64,000 nt of DNA, taken from assembly GCF_004000925.1 (NCBI RefSeq), contig NZ_BIME01000010.1:62001-126000 (forward strand), read 5' to 3'. Made by a program: the position numbers and the translations under genes. Shown piece by piece: positions 43,964 through 52,299 of this stretch. The notes beneath the pieces are model-generated. The model had not been told where the DNA came from and did not search any database. It worked only from the letters and a program-made list of their open reading frames with translations. Numbering within the stretch: the stretch's first letter is position 1; each line of letters starts with the position of its first letter. The DNA comes from Paenibacillus illinoisensis NBRC 15959. Lineage in GTDB: Bacteria > Bacillota > Bacilli > Paenibacillales > Paenibacillaceae.

Positions 43964-44473
43964 ATTAGTAAAGATCACATGATTAATGATGAGATTCGGG
44001 CGAAGGAAGTACGCCTTGTCGGAGCTGAAGGAGAACAAATTGGGATCAAGCCCATTCGGGAAGCACTGCAAATGGCGATTGATCTGAACTTGGATCTGGT
44101 CAATGTGGCACCACAGGCTAAACCGCCGGTATGCCGCATCATGGACTATGGCAAGTTCCGCTATGAGCAGCAAAAGAAAGACAAAGAAGCCCGTAAGAAC
44201 CAGAAAATTGTTGACATTAAAGAAGTATGGTTCCGTTCCAATATTGAGGAGCACGATTATCAAACGAAGCTTCGTAATGTAGTTAAGTTTTTGAAAGAAG
44301 GCGACAAGGTTAAATGTTCTGTTCGTTATCGCGGACGTGAAATTGCGCATGCCGCCATTGGTCAACGGATTCTGGAGCGCGTTAAGGTGGAGGTTGCAGA
44401 ACTCTGCACCATCGAACGTCAACCGAAACTGGAAGGCCGCAGTATGATCATGATTCTGGCTCCTAAAGCCTGA
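43964..44473 (+). CDS. infC: Translation initiation factor IF-3
   Basis: 169-residue IF-3: N-domain (INDEIRAKEVRLVG), basic linker (YEQQKKDKEARKNQK) and C-domain (EHDYQTKLRNVVKFL, GRSMIMILAPKA). It dissociates 70S ribosomes and checks start codons. The start is AUU at 43964, seven bases after GGAGGTG; an ATG at 43943 is upstream of the ribosome site. AUU permits autoregulation, as IF-3 discriminates against it. First gene of the operon. Confidence 0.93.
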   Translation: MSKDHMINDEIRAKEVRLVGAEGEQIGIKPIREALQMAIDLNLDLVNVAPQAKPPVCRIMDYGKFRYEQQKKDKEARKNQKIVDIKEVWFRSNIEEHDYQTKLRNVVKFLKEGDKVKCSVRYRGREIAHAAIGQRILERVKVEVAELCTIERQPKLEGRSMIMILAPKA

Positions 44474-44497
44474 TAACATTGAAGGAGGAAACACAAA

Positions 44498-44701
44498 ATG
44501 CCTAAAATGAAAACACACAGCAGTTTGAAAGGACGCTTCAAAATTACCGGTTCCGGTAAAGTCCTTCGTTACAAAGCACACAAAAACCACTTGCTTTCCC
44601 ACAAATCCAAACGTGCTAAGCGCGTTCTGAACGGCAACCCAGTAATGGCAGCAGGGGACGTAAGACGTTTGAAACAAGGTTTGGCTAACTTGAAAGGCTA
44701 A
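44498..44701 (+). CDS. rpmI: 50S ribosomal protein L35
   Basis: 67 residues, small, very basic (PKMKTHSSLKGRFKITGSGK, HKNHLLSHKSKRAKR). Typical L35, part of the large subunit. ATG after GAAGGAGG. 24 bases after infC. Confidence 0.95.
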   Translation: MPKMKTHSSLKGRFKITGSGKVLRYKAHKNHLLSHKSKRAKRVLNGNPVMAAGDVRRLKQGLANLKG

Positions 44702-44791
44702 ATTTAAAATTAGTAAATTCCGTATGGGGGATCGGCTTCGGCCGTACACATACCACGGATACACTTATATTTATTTGGGAGGTTCTTTAAT

Positions 44792-45151
44792 ATGGCAAGA
44801 GTAAAAGGCGGTTTTGTAGTACGTCGTCGTCATAAAAAGGTTTTGAAACTGGCTAGAGGTTATTTCGGTTCCAAACACCGCATTTTTAAAACAGCTAACG
44901 AGCAAGTAATGAAATCCCTGGTTTACGCATACCGTGACCGTCGCAACACGAAACGTAACTTCCGCAGACTGTGGATCGTTCGTATTAATGCAGCAGCACG
45001 TCAAAACGGTTTGTCTTACAACAAACTGATCCATGGATTGAAACTTGCTGGAGTGGACATGAACCGCAAAATGTTGGCTGATCTGGCCGTTAACGACATC
45101 AATGCGTTCAACTCTTTGGCTACTGTAGCTAAAGGCAAAATCAACGCTTAA
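44792..45151 (+). CDS. rplT: 50S ribosomal protein L20
   Basis: 119 residues. MARVKGGFVVRRRHKKVLKL and GYFGSKHRIFKTANEQV match L20. It binds 23S rRNA early in assembly and is the likely repressor of its own leader. ATG has GGGAGG upstream. A strong terminator follows. Confidence 0.95.
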   Translation: MARVKGGFVVRRRHKKVLKLARGYFGSKHRIFKTANEQVMKSLVYAYRDRRNTKRNFRRLWIVRINAAARQNGLSYNKLIHGLKLAGVDMNRKMLADLAVNDINAFNSLATVAKGKINA

Positions 45152-45163
45152 ATTGTAACATGC

Positions 45164-45194
45164 AAGCCGCCGTACCTTATGGCGGCTTTTTTTA
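45164..45194 (+). terminator. Terminator after rplT
   Basis: AAGCCGCC (45164-45171) pairs with GGCGGCTT (45181-45188), then TTTTTTT. Confidence 0.85.
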
Positions 45195-45286
45195 CGCCAG
45201 AAAGTGTGGACGAATACACCGGGGTCCGGAAGGACAAACTTAGATTGGATGCGGTTTACAGCTATCAGGCCTCTGGCAGATACATA

Positions 45287-45299
45287 AAAACCGAACGTT
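45287..45299 (+). promoter_or_regulatory. PurR box-like site 1
   Basis: AAAACCGAACGTT agrees with the PurBox AWWWCCGAACWWT at all but one position (G for W). Confidence 0.4.
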
Positions 45300-45539
45300 C
45301 ATATAATGCAAATGAAAACTAGGAGTTACTGGCTAATGGTGATAATGATGGTATATTTTTGTTATATAACATCACATCGTTATAACGTTAGCGTGTTAAA
45401 CTGCTAAAATTTTAAGCGTTTTCAACAATAAAAGTCTAAAAATATGTGATTTTTAGTCATGAAACATCTGGATTTTAACACTGGTTAAATGTATAATCAC
45501 CTCTAGTAGGCTAGTCCTAAACTTTTCTCTCCTAGTCAT

Positions 45540-45552
45540 AATGTTCGGTTTT
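45540..45552 (-). promoter_or_regulatory. PurR box-like site 2
   Basis: On the minus strand it reads AAAACCGAACATT, a full match to the PurBox consensus. It lies 155 bases before the BMP start; the downstream genes are nucleoside-transport types. Confidence 0.45.
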
Positions 45553-45706
45553 TCGGCAGATGATCCGGTAAAGATAAGGTGTGAATGTGCTCTTTATGTC
45601 GAAGAAACCATACATTCCGCATAAAAGTCATATCAGACATCTGTTCATCGTTCAATATCGACCTGGGTAGGAATTAGGTATATATCATTAAGGGGGAACA
45701 AGAGAA

Positions 45707-46747
45707 ATGAAAAAGATGCTCAGCTTGTCTTTGGTCATGTTGCTGGCAGTATCGGTAATGCTCGCAGGTTGCGGAAGCAAACCGAAGGAAGAAACAAATG
45801 CTGGTGGAACAACAGGTGGCGAATCCACTGAAGCGAAATCCGATTTGCAGATCGGTATGGTTACTGACGTAGGTGGCGTTAACGACAAATCCTTTAACCA
45901 ATCCGCTTGGGAAGCACTGCAAGCAACTGAAACTGAAACAGGTACAGCAGTTAAATACCTGCAAAGTAAATCCGATGAAGAGTACATTCCTAACCTGAAC
46001 GAATTCGTTAAAGGTGGATATGACCTGACTTGGGGTATCGGATTCCAATTGGCTGACGCAATCAAAACGGTTGCTGACCAAAACCCTGAATCCAAACTGG
46101 CGATCATCGACAGTGTTGTAGATTCTCCTAACGTTAAATCCGTTACATTTGCTGAAGAGCAAGGTTCCTTCCTGGTTGGCGTTGTTGCCGGTCTGACTAC
46201 AAAAACGAACAAAATCGGTTTTGTTGGCGGTATGGACAGCCCACTGATCAAGAAATTTGAAGTTGGTTTCAGAGAAGGCGTTAAAGCAGTTAACCCTGAT
46301 GCTGAATTGATCTCCAACTATACAGGCGCATTTGACAAACCAGACCTTGGTAAAGCAGCTGCAGCTACAATCTACAACCAAGGCGCAGACATCATTTTCC
46401 ACTCATCCGGTGCTACAGGTAACGGTGTGTTCAACGAAGCAATTGCCCGCAAAAAACAAGGACAAGATGTTTGGGTAATCGGTGTGGATAAAGACCAATC
46501 TCTGGAGTTCGGTGATGATGTTACACTGACTTCCATGATCAAAAAAGTTGACGAAGCAGTTAAGAAAGTAAACCAAGAAGTTATCGACGGCACATTTGCT
46601 GGCGGTTCTGAAAACCTGACTCTGAAAGAGAACGGTGTAGGTATTGCTGATACTTCTACAAAAAATGTTTCTGCTGACATCCTTGCTAAAGTTGACGAAT
46701 ACAAAGAAAAAATCATCAGCGGCGAAATCAAAGTACCTACAGAGTAA
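45707..46747 (+). CDS. BMP-family nucleoside-binding lipoprotein
   Basis: 346-residue lipoprotein of the BmpA/NupN type. The signal peptide ends in lipobox LAGC (Cys22). The mature domain starts IGMVTDVGGVNDKSFNQ, the family hallmark for purine-nucleoside binding. It should deliver nucleosides to the downstream transporter. ATG after AAGGGGGAA. A hairpin follows 23 bases after the stop, then two more before the ATPase gene. Confidence 0.9.
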   Translation: MKKMLSLSLVMLLAVSVMLAGCGSKPKEETNAGGTTGGESTEAKSDLQIGMVTDVGGVNDKSFNQSAWEALQATETETGTAVKYLQSKSDEEYIPNLNEFVKGGYDLTWGIGFQLADAIKTVADQNPESKLAIIDSVVDSPNVKSVTFAEEQGSFLVGVVAGLTTKTNKIGFVGGMDSPLIKKFEVGFREGVKAVNPDAELISNYTGAFDKPDLGKAAAATIYNQGADIIFHSSGATGNGVFNEAIARKKQGQDVWVIGVDKDQSLEFGDDVTLTSMIKKVDEAVKKVNQEVIDGTFAGGSENLTLKENGVGIADTSTKNVSADILAKVDEYKEKIISGEIKVPTE

Positions 46748-46769
46748 TTGCTTCGCCCTTTAATTGAAT

Positions 46770-46803
46770 AATCATAAGGCCGGTCTTGACCGGCCTTATG
46801 ATT
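46770..46803 (+). terminator. Hairpin after BMP gene
   Basis: AATCATAAGGCCGGTC pairs perfectly with GACCGGCCTTATGATT; loop TT. No T-run follows, so it may protect the upstream mRNA or reduce readthrough. Confidence 0.65.
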
Positions 46804-46906
46804 GTCAAGACAGGAAAATTTGCTCAAGGCATCATAACATTTGTACCTAGTTAACAAGATGCTGCTGGAATCCTTCCAAATGCAGAATCAATGTTTTAGC
46901 AATAAC

Positions 46907-46927
46907 GCTCCGGAAGGAGCTTTTCTT
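46907..46927 (+). terminator. Second hairpin with T-run
   Basis: GCTCC GGAA GGAGC stem-loop followed by TTTTCTT. A short terminator-like structure in the spacer. Confidence 0.5.
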
Positions 46928-46994
46928 AAGATTATGGAATGTATACATTTCAGCTGTGCTGGATGGATTCGATAATCTCAAGAGAAGGAAAGTG

Positions 46995-47016
46995 ACCGCA
47001 ACAAAAGCGGTTTTTT
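46995..47016 (+). terminator. Third hairpin, terminator-like
   Basis: ACCGC pairs with GCGGT across AACAAAA and is followed by TTTTTT. It is 75 bases before the ATPase start and would attenuate transcription into it. Confidence 0.6.
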
Positions 47017-47090
47017 CCCTTGAACATACGTCGATAGACGTTTTTCTTACGTTTGCGGAACCAAACTATATCAGTTATAAGGGTGATTAC

Positions 47091-48629
47091 ATGGGTGCAG
47101 CAACCCCCGTCGTTGAGTTAAAACAAATCACGAAGCGTTTTCCAGGCATTGTTGCCAACGACGCTATCAGCCTTCAGCTTCGTAAAGGCGAGATCCATGC
47201 TCTACTGGGCGAAAACGGCGCTGGTAAGTCAACGTTGATGAATATTGTATTTGGTCTCTATCAGCCAGATGAAGGTTCCATTGAAGTGAATGGCAAGCCT
47301 GTCATGATCGATAGCCCGAACAAAGCCATCGAGCTTGGGATTGGCATGGTGCATCAGCACTTTAAGCTTGTTCAGCCGTTCACGGTAACAGAGAACATTA
47401 TTTTGGGATCTGAACCAACAAAAGGTCTCAATATTAACTATAAAAAAGCGGCTGCTGAAGTGCAGCGTTTATCCGAGCAATATGGACTCAAAGTGAATCC
47501 GCATGCCAAAATTCATGACATTTCAGTCGGTATGCAGCAGCGCGTTGAAATCGTTAAAACATTGTACCGCGGCGCTGATATCCTGATCTTTGATGAACCA
47601 ACGGCAGTTCTGACTCCTCAGGAAATCAAGGAACTGATGGTCATCATGAAAAAGCTCGTCGCCGAGGGCAAATCCATCATTTTGATTACGCATAAGCTGA
47701 AAGAAATCATGGAGATCTCGGATACGGTCACGATTATTCGCCGAGGGAAAGTCATCGATTCTGTAAAGACATCGGAAACCAATCCTAATGAGCTTGCCGA
47801 AAAGATGGTTGGTCGTAATGTCACGTTTAAAGTGGATAAAAAGCCGGCAACGCCTGGTGCAAACGTCCTTGAAGTCAGCAAATTAACTGCCAAAAACAAA
47901 GAGGGAATTTCTGTTCTGAATGAACTGAATCTGAACGTTCGTGCAGGCGAAATTCTGGGCATCGCAGGTGTTGATGGTAACGGACAGAGTGAACTTATTG
48001 AAGCCTTGACTGGATTGCGCAAGGTGGATAGCGGTTCGATCCGTTTGCAAGGAAAAGAATTGTCCAACCATTCACCGCGTCATATTTCGGAATCGGGAGT
48101 AGGTCATATTCCGGAAGACCGACATAAGCACGGATTGGTTTTGGATTTCTCTGTCAGTGAAAATATCGTTCTGGAATCTTACTATAAATCTCCGTATACG
48201 CGCAGAGGCTTCCTGAATTTCGATGCAATCAAAAAGCAGGCGAAGCGTCTGGTTGAGGCATTTGACGTCCGGACTCCTAGCATTGAAACCAAAGCACGTT
48301 CCCTTTCAGGGGGGAACCAGCAAAAGGCGATCATTGCACGGGAAGTCGATAAAAATCCAGAACTGCTTATTGCGGCTCAGCCAACGCGTGGTTTGGACGT
48401 AGGTGCTATTGAGTTTGTCCAGAAACAGTTGATTGCTCAGCGTGATCAAGGAAAAGCGGTATTGCTCATTTCCTTCGAGCTCGATGAAATTATTAACGTT
48501 TCGGACCGCATTGCTGTCATTTATGAAGGCCAGATCGTCGGTGAAGTGTTGCCGGAAGAAACGAATGACAGGGAGCTCGGCTTGATGATGGCGGGTAGCA
48601 CCCAAAAGAGAGGTACTGTACATGAGTAA
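47091..48629 (+). CDS. Nucleoside ABC transporter ATPase (two domains)
   Basis: 512-residue protein with two ABC domains. Domain 1: Walker A GENGAGKST, signature ISVGMQQRVEIV, Walker B ILIFDEPTAV. Domain 2: degenerate Walker A GVDGNGQSE, signature LSGGNQQKAI, and LLIAAQPTRG instead of DEPTRG. It energises the adjacent permeases. Start ATG 47091 is chosen over 46956 because AAGGGTG is six bases upstream and the first strand follows. It overlaps the first permease by 8 bases. Confidence 0.92.
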   Translation: MGAATPVVELKQITKRFPGIVANDAISLQLRKGEIHALLGENGAGKSTLMNIVFGLYQPDEGSIEVNGKPVMIDSPNKAIELGIGMVHQHFKLVQPFTVTENIILGSEPTKGLNINYKKAAAEVQRLSEQYGLKVNPHAKIHDISVGMQQRVEIVKTLYRGADILIFDEPTAVLTPQEIKELMVIMKKLVAEGKSIILITHKLKEIMEISDTVTIIRRGKVIDSVKTSETNPNELAEKMVGRNVTFKVDKKPATPGANVLEVSKLTAKNKEGISVLNELNLNVRAGEILGIAGVDGNGQSELIEALTGLRKVDSGSIRLQGKELSNHSPRHISESGVGHIPEDRHKHGLVLDFSVSENIVLESYYKSPYTRRGFLNFDAIKKQAKRLVEAFDVRTPSIETKARSLSGGNQQKAIIAREVDKNPELLIAAQPTRGLDVGAIEFVQKQLIAQRDQGKAVLLISFELDEIINVSDRIAVIYEGQIVGEVLPEETNDRELGLMMAGSTQKRGTVHE

Positions 48630-49701
48630 AGTATTGAAATGGTTTACCCGTGATTCCTTTATTCTGCCTATCGTTGCGATCCTTATGGGATTGATTCTTG
48701 GCGGTATCGTTATGCTTATTGGGGGATACAACCCAATTGAGGCATATGGCGCTTTATTTAAGAAAGTCTTTGGTGACATGTACAACTTCGGAGAAGCAGT
48801 ACGTGAGATGACTCCGCTCATTATGACGGGTCTCGCGTTTGCATTTGCGTCCCGTGCAGGACTGTTTAATATCGGCGGGGAAGGACAATTTCTCGTTGGT
48901 ATGACTGCAGCTACATTTGTCGGGGTTAAATTTGCGGGTCTTCCGATCTACATTCATGCTCCACTAGCACTGATTGCCGGCGCGGTATTCGGTGGTCTGT
49001 GGGCAGCGATTGCCGGTTATCTGAAGGCCGCTCGAGGCGTAAATGAAGTTATCAGCAGTATCATGCTGAACTGGATCGGTCTCTATCTGGCCAATTTGAT
49101 TGTACGACAGTTTTTGCTGCTTCAAGGGGAAAACCGTTCGGTAGATATCAGTGAGTCTGCTTCGATCAGTTTGACCTGGTTATCCGAACTCATGGGCAAC
49201 TCCCGTGTCCACCTGGGTACATTGATTGCCCTGGTTATGGCTGTGCTCTTTTATATCTATATGTGGAAAACAAAACAAGGGTATGAAATTCGTGCTGTAG
49301 GTTATAACCCGAATGCGGCTGAATATGCAGGGATGCATGTTAATCGCAACATCGTAAAAGCCATGTTCATCAGTGGTATGCTTGCGGGTCTTGGTGGAGC
49401 TTTCCAGGTACTGGGCGTATTCCAGTATCAAACAGTCATGTCGGGATCTCCAGGGACAGGTTTTGACGGGATTGCCGTTGCCTTGATTGGTTTGAACCAT
49501 CCGTTTGGTGTGCTTCTGGGAGCGTTGTTGTTCGGTACGCTTACCTATGGATCTGCGGGTATGAGCTTTGCTGCAGATGTACCGCCAGAGATTATTCGGA
49601 TTGTAATCGGTTCGATTATCTTCTTCATTGCGGCACAAGGCATCGTGCGCTGGGTACTTAAACCGTTCTATTCCAAGCGCAAGAAAGAGAAGGTGTTGTA
49701 G
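48622..49701 (+). CDS. Nucleoside ABC transporter permease (first)
   Basis: 359-residue BPD_transp_2-type permease with about nine membrane segments. RAGLFNIGGEGQFLVG and GYEIRAVGYNPNAAEYAG are characteristic of the YufP/NupP group. It overlaps the ATPase and its partner permease starts one base after its stop. Takes up nucleosides with the BMP protein. Confidence 0.9.
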   Translation: MSKVLKWFTRDSFILPIVAILMGLILGGIVMLIGGYNPIEAYGALFKKVFGDMYNFGEAVREMTPLIMTGLAFAFASRAGLFNIGGEGQFLVGMTAATFVGVKFAGLPIYIHAPLALIAGAVFGGLWAAIAGYLKAARGVNEVISSIMLNWIGLYLANLIVRQFLLLQGENRSVDISESASISLTWLSELMGNSRVHLGTLIALVMAVLFYIYMWKTKQGYEIRAVGYNPNAAEYAGMHVNRNIVKAMFISGMLAGLGGAFQVLGVFQYQTVMSGSPGTGFDGIAVALIGLNHPFGVLLGALLFGTLTYGSAGMSFAADVPPEIIRIVIGSIIFFIAAQGIVRWVLKPFYSKRKKEKVL

Positions 49702-50664
49702 ATGGACTTGTTGACAATTGGGCAAATTATCAATACGACGCTTGTCTTTGCTACGGCATTGATTTTTGCTTCCCTTGGAGGGATATTCTCTGAAAAATCC
49801 GGTGTAACCAACCTGGGACTTGAAGGTTTTATGGTCTTTGGCGCGTTTGCAGCCGGGATTGGGGCGCACTATGCCCAAGAAGCAGGAATGGGTGGAACAA
49901 CGTCTGCCTGGATGGGTGTATTGGTTGCCGTTGCATTGGGTGTACTCGTATCCCTGATTCACGCTGTTGCGTCAATTACGTTTAAAGCTGACCAGATTAT
50001 CAGTGGTATCGTCATTAACTTCCTGGCAGCAGGAAGTACGCTATACTTGGTTAAGTTGTTGTTTGAAGGATCCGGGGACTCACCTTTGGTGCAGGGCTTC
50101 AATAAATTTGATGTTCCACTTTTGAAGGATATTCCTTTGATTGGAGAAGCGTTGTTCAAGAACGTTTATCCGACAACATACCTGGCGATTATTCTAGTAT
50201 TCCTGACGTATTACGTTCTGTTCAAAACACCATTTGGACTCCGCCTGCGCTCTGTGGGTGAACACCCGAGTGCGGCTGATACTGTAGGTGTTAAAGTACG
50301 TCGCTATCGTTATGTTGGCGTAATGATCAGTGGTGCCCTTGCGGCTGTTGGTGGTGCCGCGATTACACTGACTACAACAGGCACCTTCTCGCATAATACG
50401 GTTTCTGGTCAAGGATACATTGCGATCGCAGCGATGATTTTTGGTAAATGGAATCCAATCGGAGCATTTGGTGCTGCTGTATTTTTCGGGTTCTCACAAG
50501 CAATTCGAAACTATGTGCAGCTGTTCGAATGGTCTCAAAGTATTCCCCAGGAAATTATTTATATGCTGCCATACCTGCTCACGATTATTGTTCTTATCGC
50601 GGCAGTCGGACGTTCGTCAGCTCCGTCTGCACTCGGTGAACCGTATGATCCGGGGAAAAGGTAG
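49702..50664 (+). CDS. Nucleoside ABC transporter permease (second)
   Basis: 320-residue permease with about eight segments. KSGVTNLGLEGFMVFGAF and LRLRSVGEHPSAADTVGV match the YufQ/NupQ group. It follows directly after the first permease stop. Together with the BMP protein and ATPase it forms a four-component importer. Confidence 0.9.
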   Translation: MDLLTIGQIINTTLVFATALIFASLGGIFSEKSGVTNLGLEGFMVFGAFAAGIGAHYAQEAGMGGTTSAWMGVLVAVALGVLVSLIHAVASITFKADQIISGIVINFLAAGSTLYLVKLLFEGSGDSPLVQGFNKFDVPLLKDIPLIGEALFKNVYPTTYLAIILVFLTYYVLFKTPFGLRLRSVGEHPSAADTVGVKVRRYRYVGVMISGALAAVGGAAITLTTTGTFSHNTVSGQGYIAIAAMIFGKWNPIGAFGAAVFFGFSQAIRNYVQLFEWSQSIPQEIIYMLPYLLTIIVLIAAVGRSSAPSALGEPYDPGKR

Positions 50665-50708
50665 ACGTAAGCAATTCATTAAACGATATAATAAGTTTTA
50701 TCAGAGAA

Positions 50709-50738
50709 AGGGCCCGCTTTTGTGCGGGCTCTTTTTTG
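50709..50738 (+). terminator. Terminator after nucleoside transporter
   Basis: GCCCGC (50712-50717) pairs with GCGGGC (50724-50729), followed by TCTTTTTTG. Confidence 0.8.
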
Positions 50739-50873
50739 TTATGCAAATAGCAATTCATACGTTTTCACTGTGTCAGGGTAGAGACCCATATTTTCAAGTA
50801 GGGACAAAGAAACAGGCGAAGCAAGTGATGGACGAATACACTGTTTTGAATGATCCGAGGAGGAGGGGAAAGT

Positions 50874-51248
50874 ATGAAACAACATGTTACGCGTCGTGAA
50901 GCGTTGAAATTCGTGGGCAAGAATATCGTTGCGGTGAAAAAAGACGGCACTCGGGTTACGGGGAAGCTGTTGAAAGTATCCGGCAATAAATTAGTGCTAA
51001 AGCGTGTGAATGGCAAAAAAGTGCGCACAAAAGCCATTCTTCCACTGGTTTTGTTTGATTTGCTTGCAATCGCCACATTGCCTTACGCTTACGGCCCGGG
51101 ACCGGGCTATGGGGGTCCTGGATATGGAGGTCCTGGATATGGACCAGGCTACGGACCTGGACCAAAACCCGGCCCCGGATATGGTCCAGGCTATGGTCCG
51201 GGACCCGGGTTCGGACCGTATGGGCCACGTCCACCAGGATTTTTCTAG
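50874..51248 (+). CDS. Gly/Pro/Tyr-rich repeat protein
   Basis: 124-residue protein with an N-terminal basic domain (residues 1-60; KDGTRVTGKLLKVSGNKLVLKR resembles a small beta-barrel) and a C-terminal tail of about 45 residues made of GPGYGP-type repeats. No signal peptide is visible; a short hydrophobic stretch (residues about 56-68) lies between. Possible roles are spore coat or surface protein; not established. ATG 50874 has GAGGAGGAGGGG upstream. Confidence 0.6.
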   Translation: MKQHVTRREALKFVGKNIVAVKKDGTRVTGKLLKVSGNKLVLKRVNGKKVRTKAILPLVLFDLLAIATLPYAYGPGPGYGGPGYGGPGYGPGYGPGPKPGPGYGPGYGPGPGFGPYGPRPPGFF

Positions 51249-51254
51249 GAGAAC

Positions 51255-51701
51255 CTAAATACTCTTTTCCATTTCGTAACAGCGGCTTATCATAATATAA
51301 CGAACGGTACTATATCCATTTTTTTGATAGAACTGCAGCCCTTTTGTATTGCCTTCGTCGACCATTACTTTGGATCTTTTACAGCCTCGTGATGCGGCGA
51401 AGTTTTCGGCTTTTTGAAGCAAAGTCTGACCGTACCTTTTACGCTGTTCCTTTGTAGCAACTGCCATCATATCGACATATAACAACTCGCCGTGCATAAG
51501 AAAATGTATAAATGCTACAGCTTCTTTGTTCGGGTCCGGTGAGACAACAAAGGTCATGCCCCTGTTCATACGCAGGGGTATGTCTTTGCGTATTTTGTTG
51601 ATTTCATTGGTACTCATATGGGATAGAGGAACAAGTTGCGAGTCAATTAAACTCATGATGGCGCCATCATCCAGCCTCGAATTGCGTTGCCGAATCACCA
51701 T
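51255..51701 (-). CDS. GNAT family N-acetyltransferase
   Basis: 148-residue acetyltransferase. CoA loop QRKRYGQTLLQKAE and the C-terminal NTKGLQFYQKNGYS are GNAT motifs. The N-terminal MVIRQRNSRLDD is basic. Substrate unknown. It lies convergent to the Gly/Pro-rich gene. AAGGAGG precedes the ATG. Confidence 0.8.
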   Translation of the reverse strand: MVIRQRNSRLDDGAIMSLIDSQLVPLSHMSTNEINKIRKDIPLRMNRGMTFVVSPDPNKEAVAFIHFLMHGELLYVDMMAVATKEQRKRYGQTLLQKAENFAASRGCKRSKVMVDEGNTKGLQFYQKNGYSTVRYIMISRCYEMEKSI

Positions 51702-51854
51702 GCTGATCCTCCTTTCAAGACTAGTCGTGCTGCTCGTATATCCTATGCCTGGAGCAAGATAAAAGGTGACTGAATGAAGTGGAGGGAATAGGGTAACGTT
51801 AAGTAGCGTAGTAGCGAGATAAAGGGCGTTTAAAAATTTTATCCAAATCAGGTA

Positions 51855-51884
51855 TTGACTTATCGGTTGGAGGAATCATATAAT
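51855..51884 (+). promoter_or_regulatory. SigA-type promoter of ilv operon
   Basis: TTGACT (51855-51860), 18-base spacer and TATAAT (51879-51884). The predicted start is near 51891, at the beginning of the T-box leader. Confidence 0.75.
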
Positions 51885-51890
51885 GTTCCT

Positions 51891-52252
51891 AACATTTAAC
51901 GAGAATATTTAATCGGCTATGAAGAGGACGAAGTTTTAAGGGCTCTTTTGCTCAGAGAGTGGCTGGATCTGCTGAAACCACCACCATAATCCCTTATATA
52001 CGAGCTCACCTCGGAGCTGTTTTCCTGAAAAGCATTGGATGTCACTCCACTCGCGTATTAGGGAAAATCGTATGTCTGCGTTACAGACAACAGGTATGGA
52101 AGACGGCTATGTCCGTTTGACCTATCGTTTTTTGTACCTGGTAAGGTCCGTTATTGCGAAATTTCGGACAAAGTTGGGTGGTACCACGGAAGCAACAACC
52201 TTTCGTCCCTCGCAAGCATTAACTTGTTTGCAGGGATGAAAGGTTTTTTTTG
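51891..52252 (+). promoter_or_regulatory. T-box leader for ilvB (probably Leu)
   Basis: T-box riboswitch leader. The T-box sequence GGGTGGTACCACGG lies at 52176-52189; AGAGAGTGGCTGGATC near 51955-51970 fits the AG bulge region; CACCTCGGAG at 52010-52019 suggests a CTC (Leu) specifier, as is usual for ilvB leaders. The terminator (AACCTTTCGTCCCT.. / ..AGGGATGAAAGGTT, 52197-52245) is followed by T8. Uncharged tRNA would allow readthrough. Confidence 0.85.
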
Positions 52253-52299
52253 TAACTTCAAATGTCAGAATGATGTAAATTCCGAGAGGAGGATGACTG

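Larger units (their letters stand above)
45195..45706. other. Gene-free regulatory region before BMP gene
   Basis: About 510 bases, AT-rich, without a coding frame. It contains two PurR-type boxes (listed separately), the palindromes GTTATATAAC and CGTTATAACG, and the promoter of the nucleoside transport genes. No purine riboswitch fold was found. Confidence 0.5.

Noticed and set aside
45195..45706. Purine riboswitch in front of the BMP gene
   Set aside because: CATATAAT is present but the GATATGG and CCG loop motifs of the aptamer are absent.
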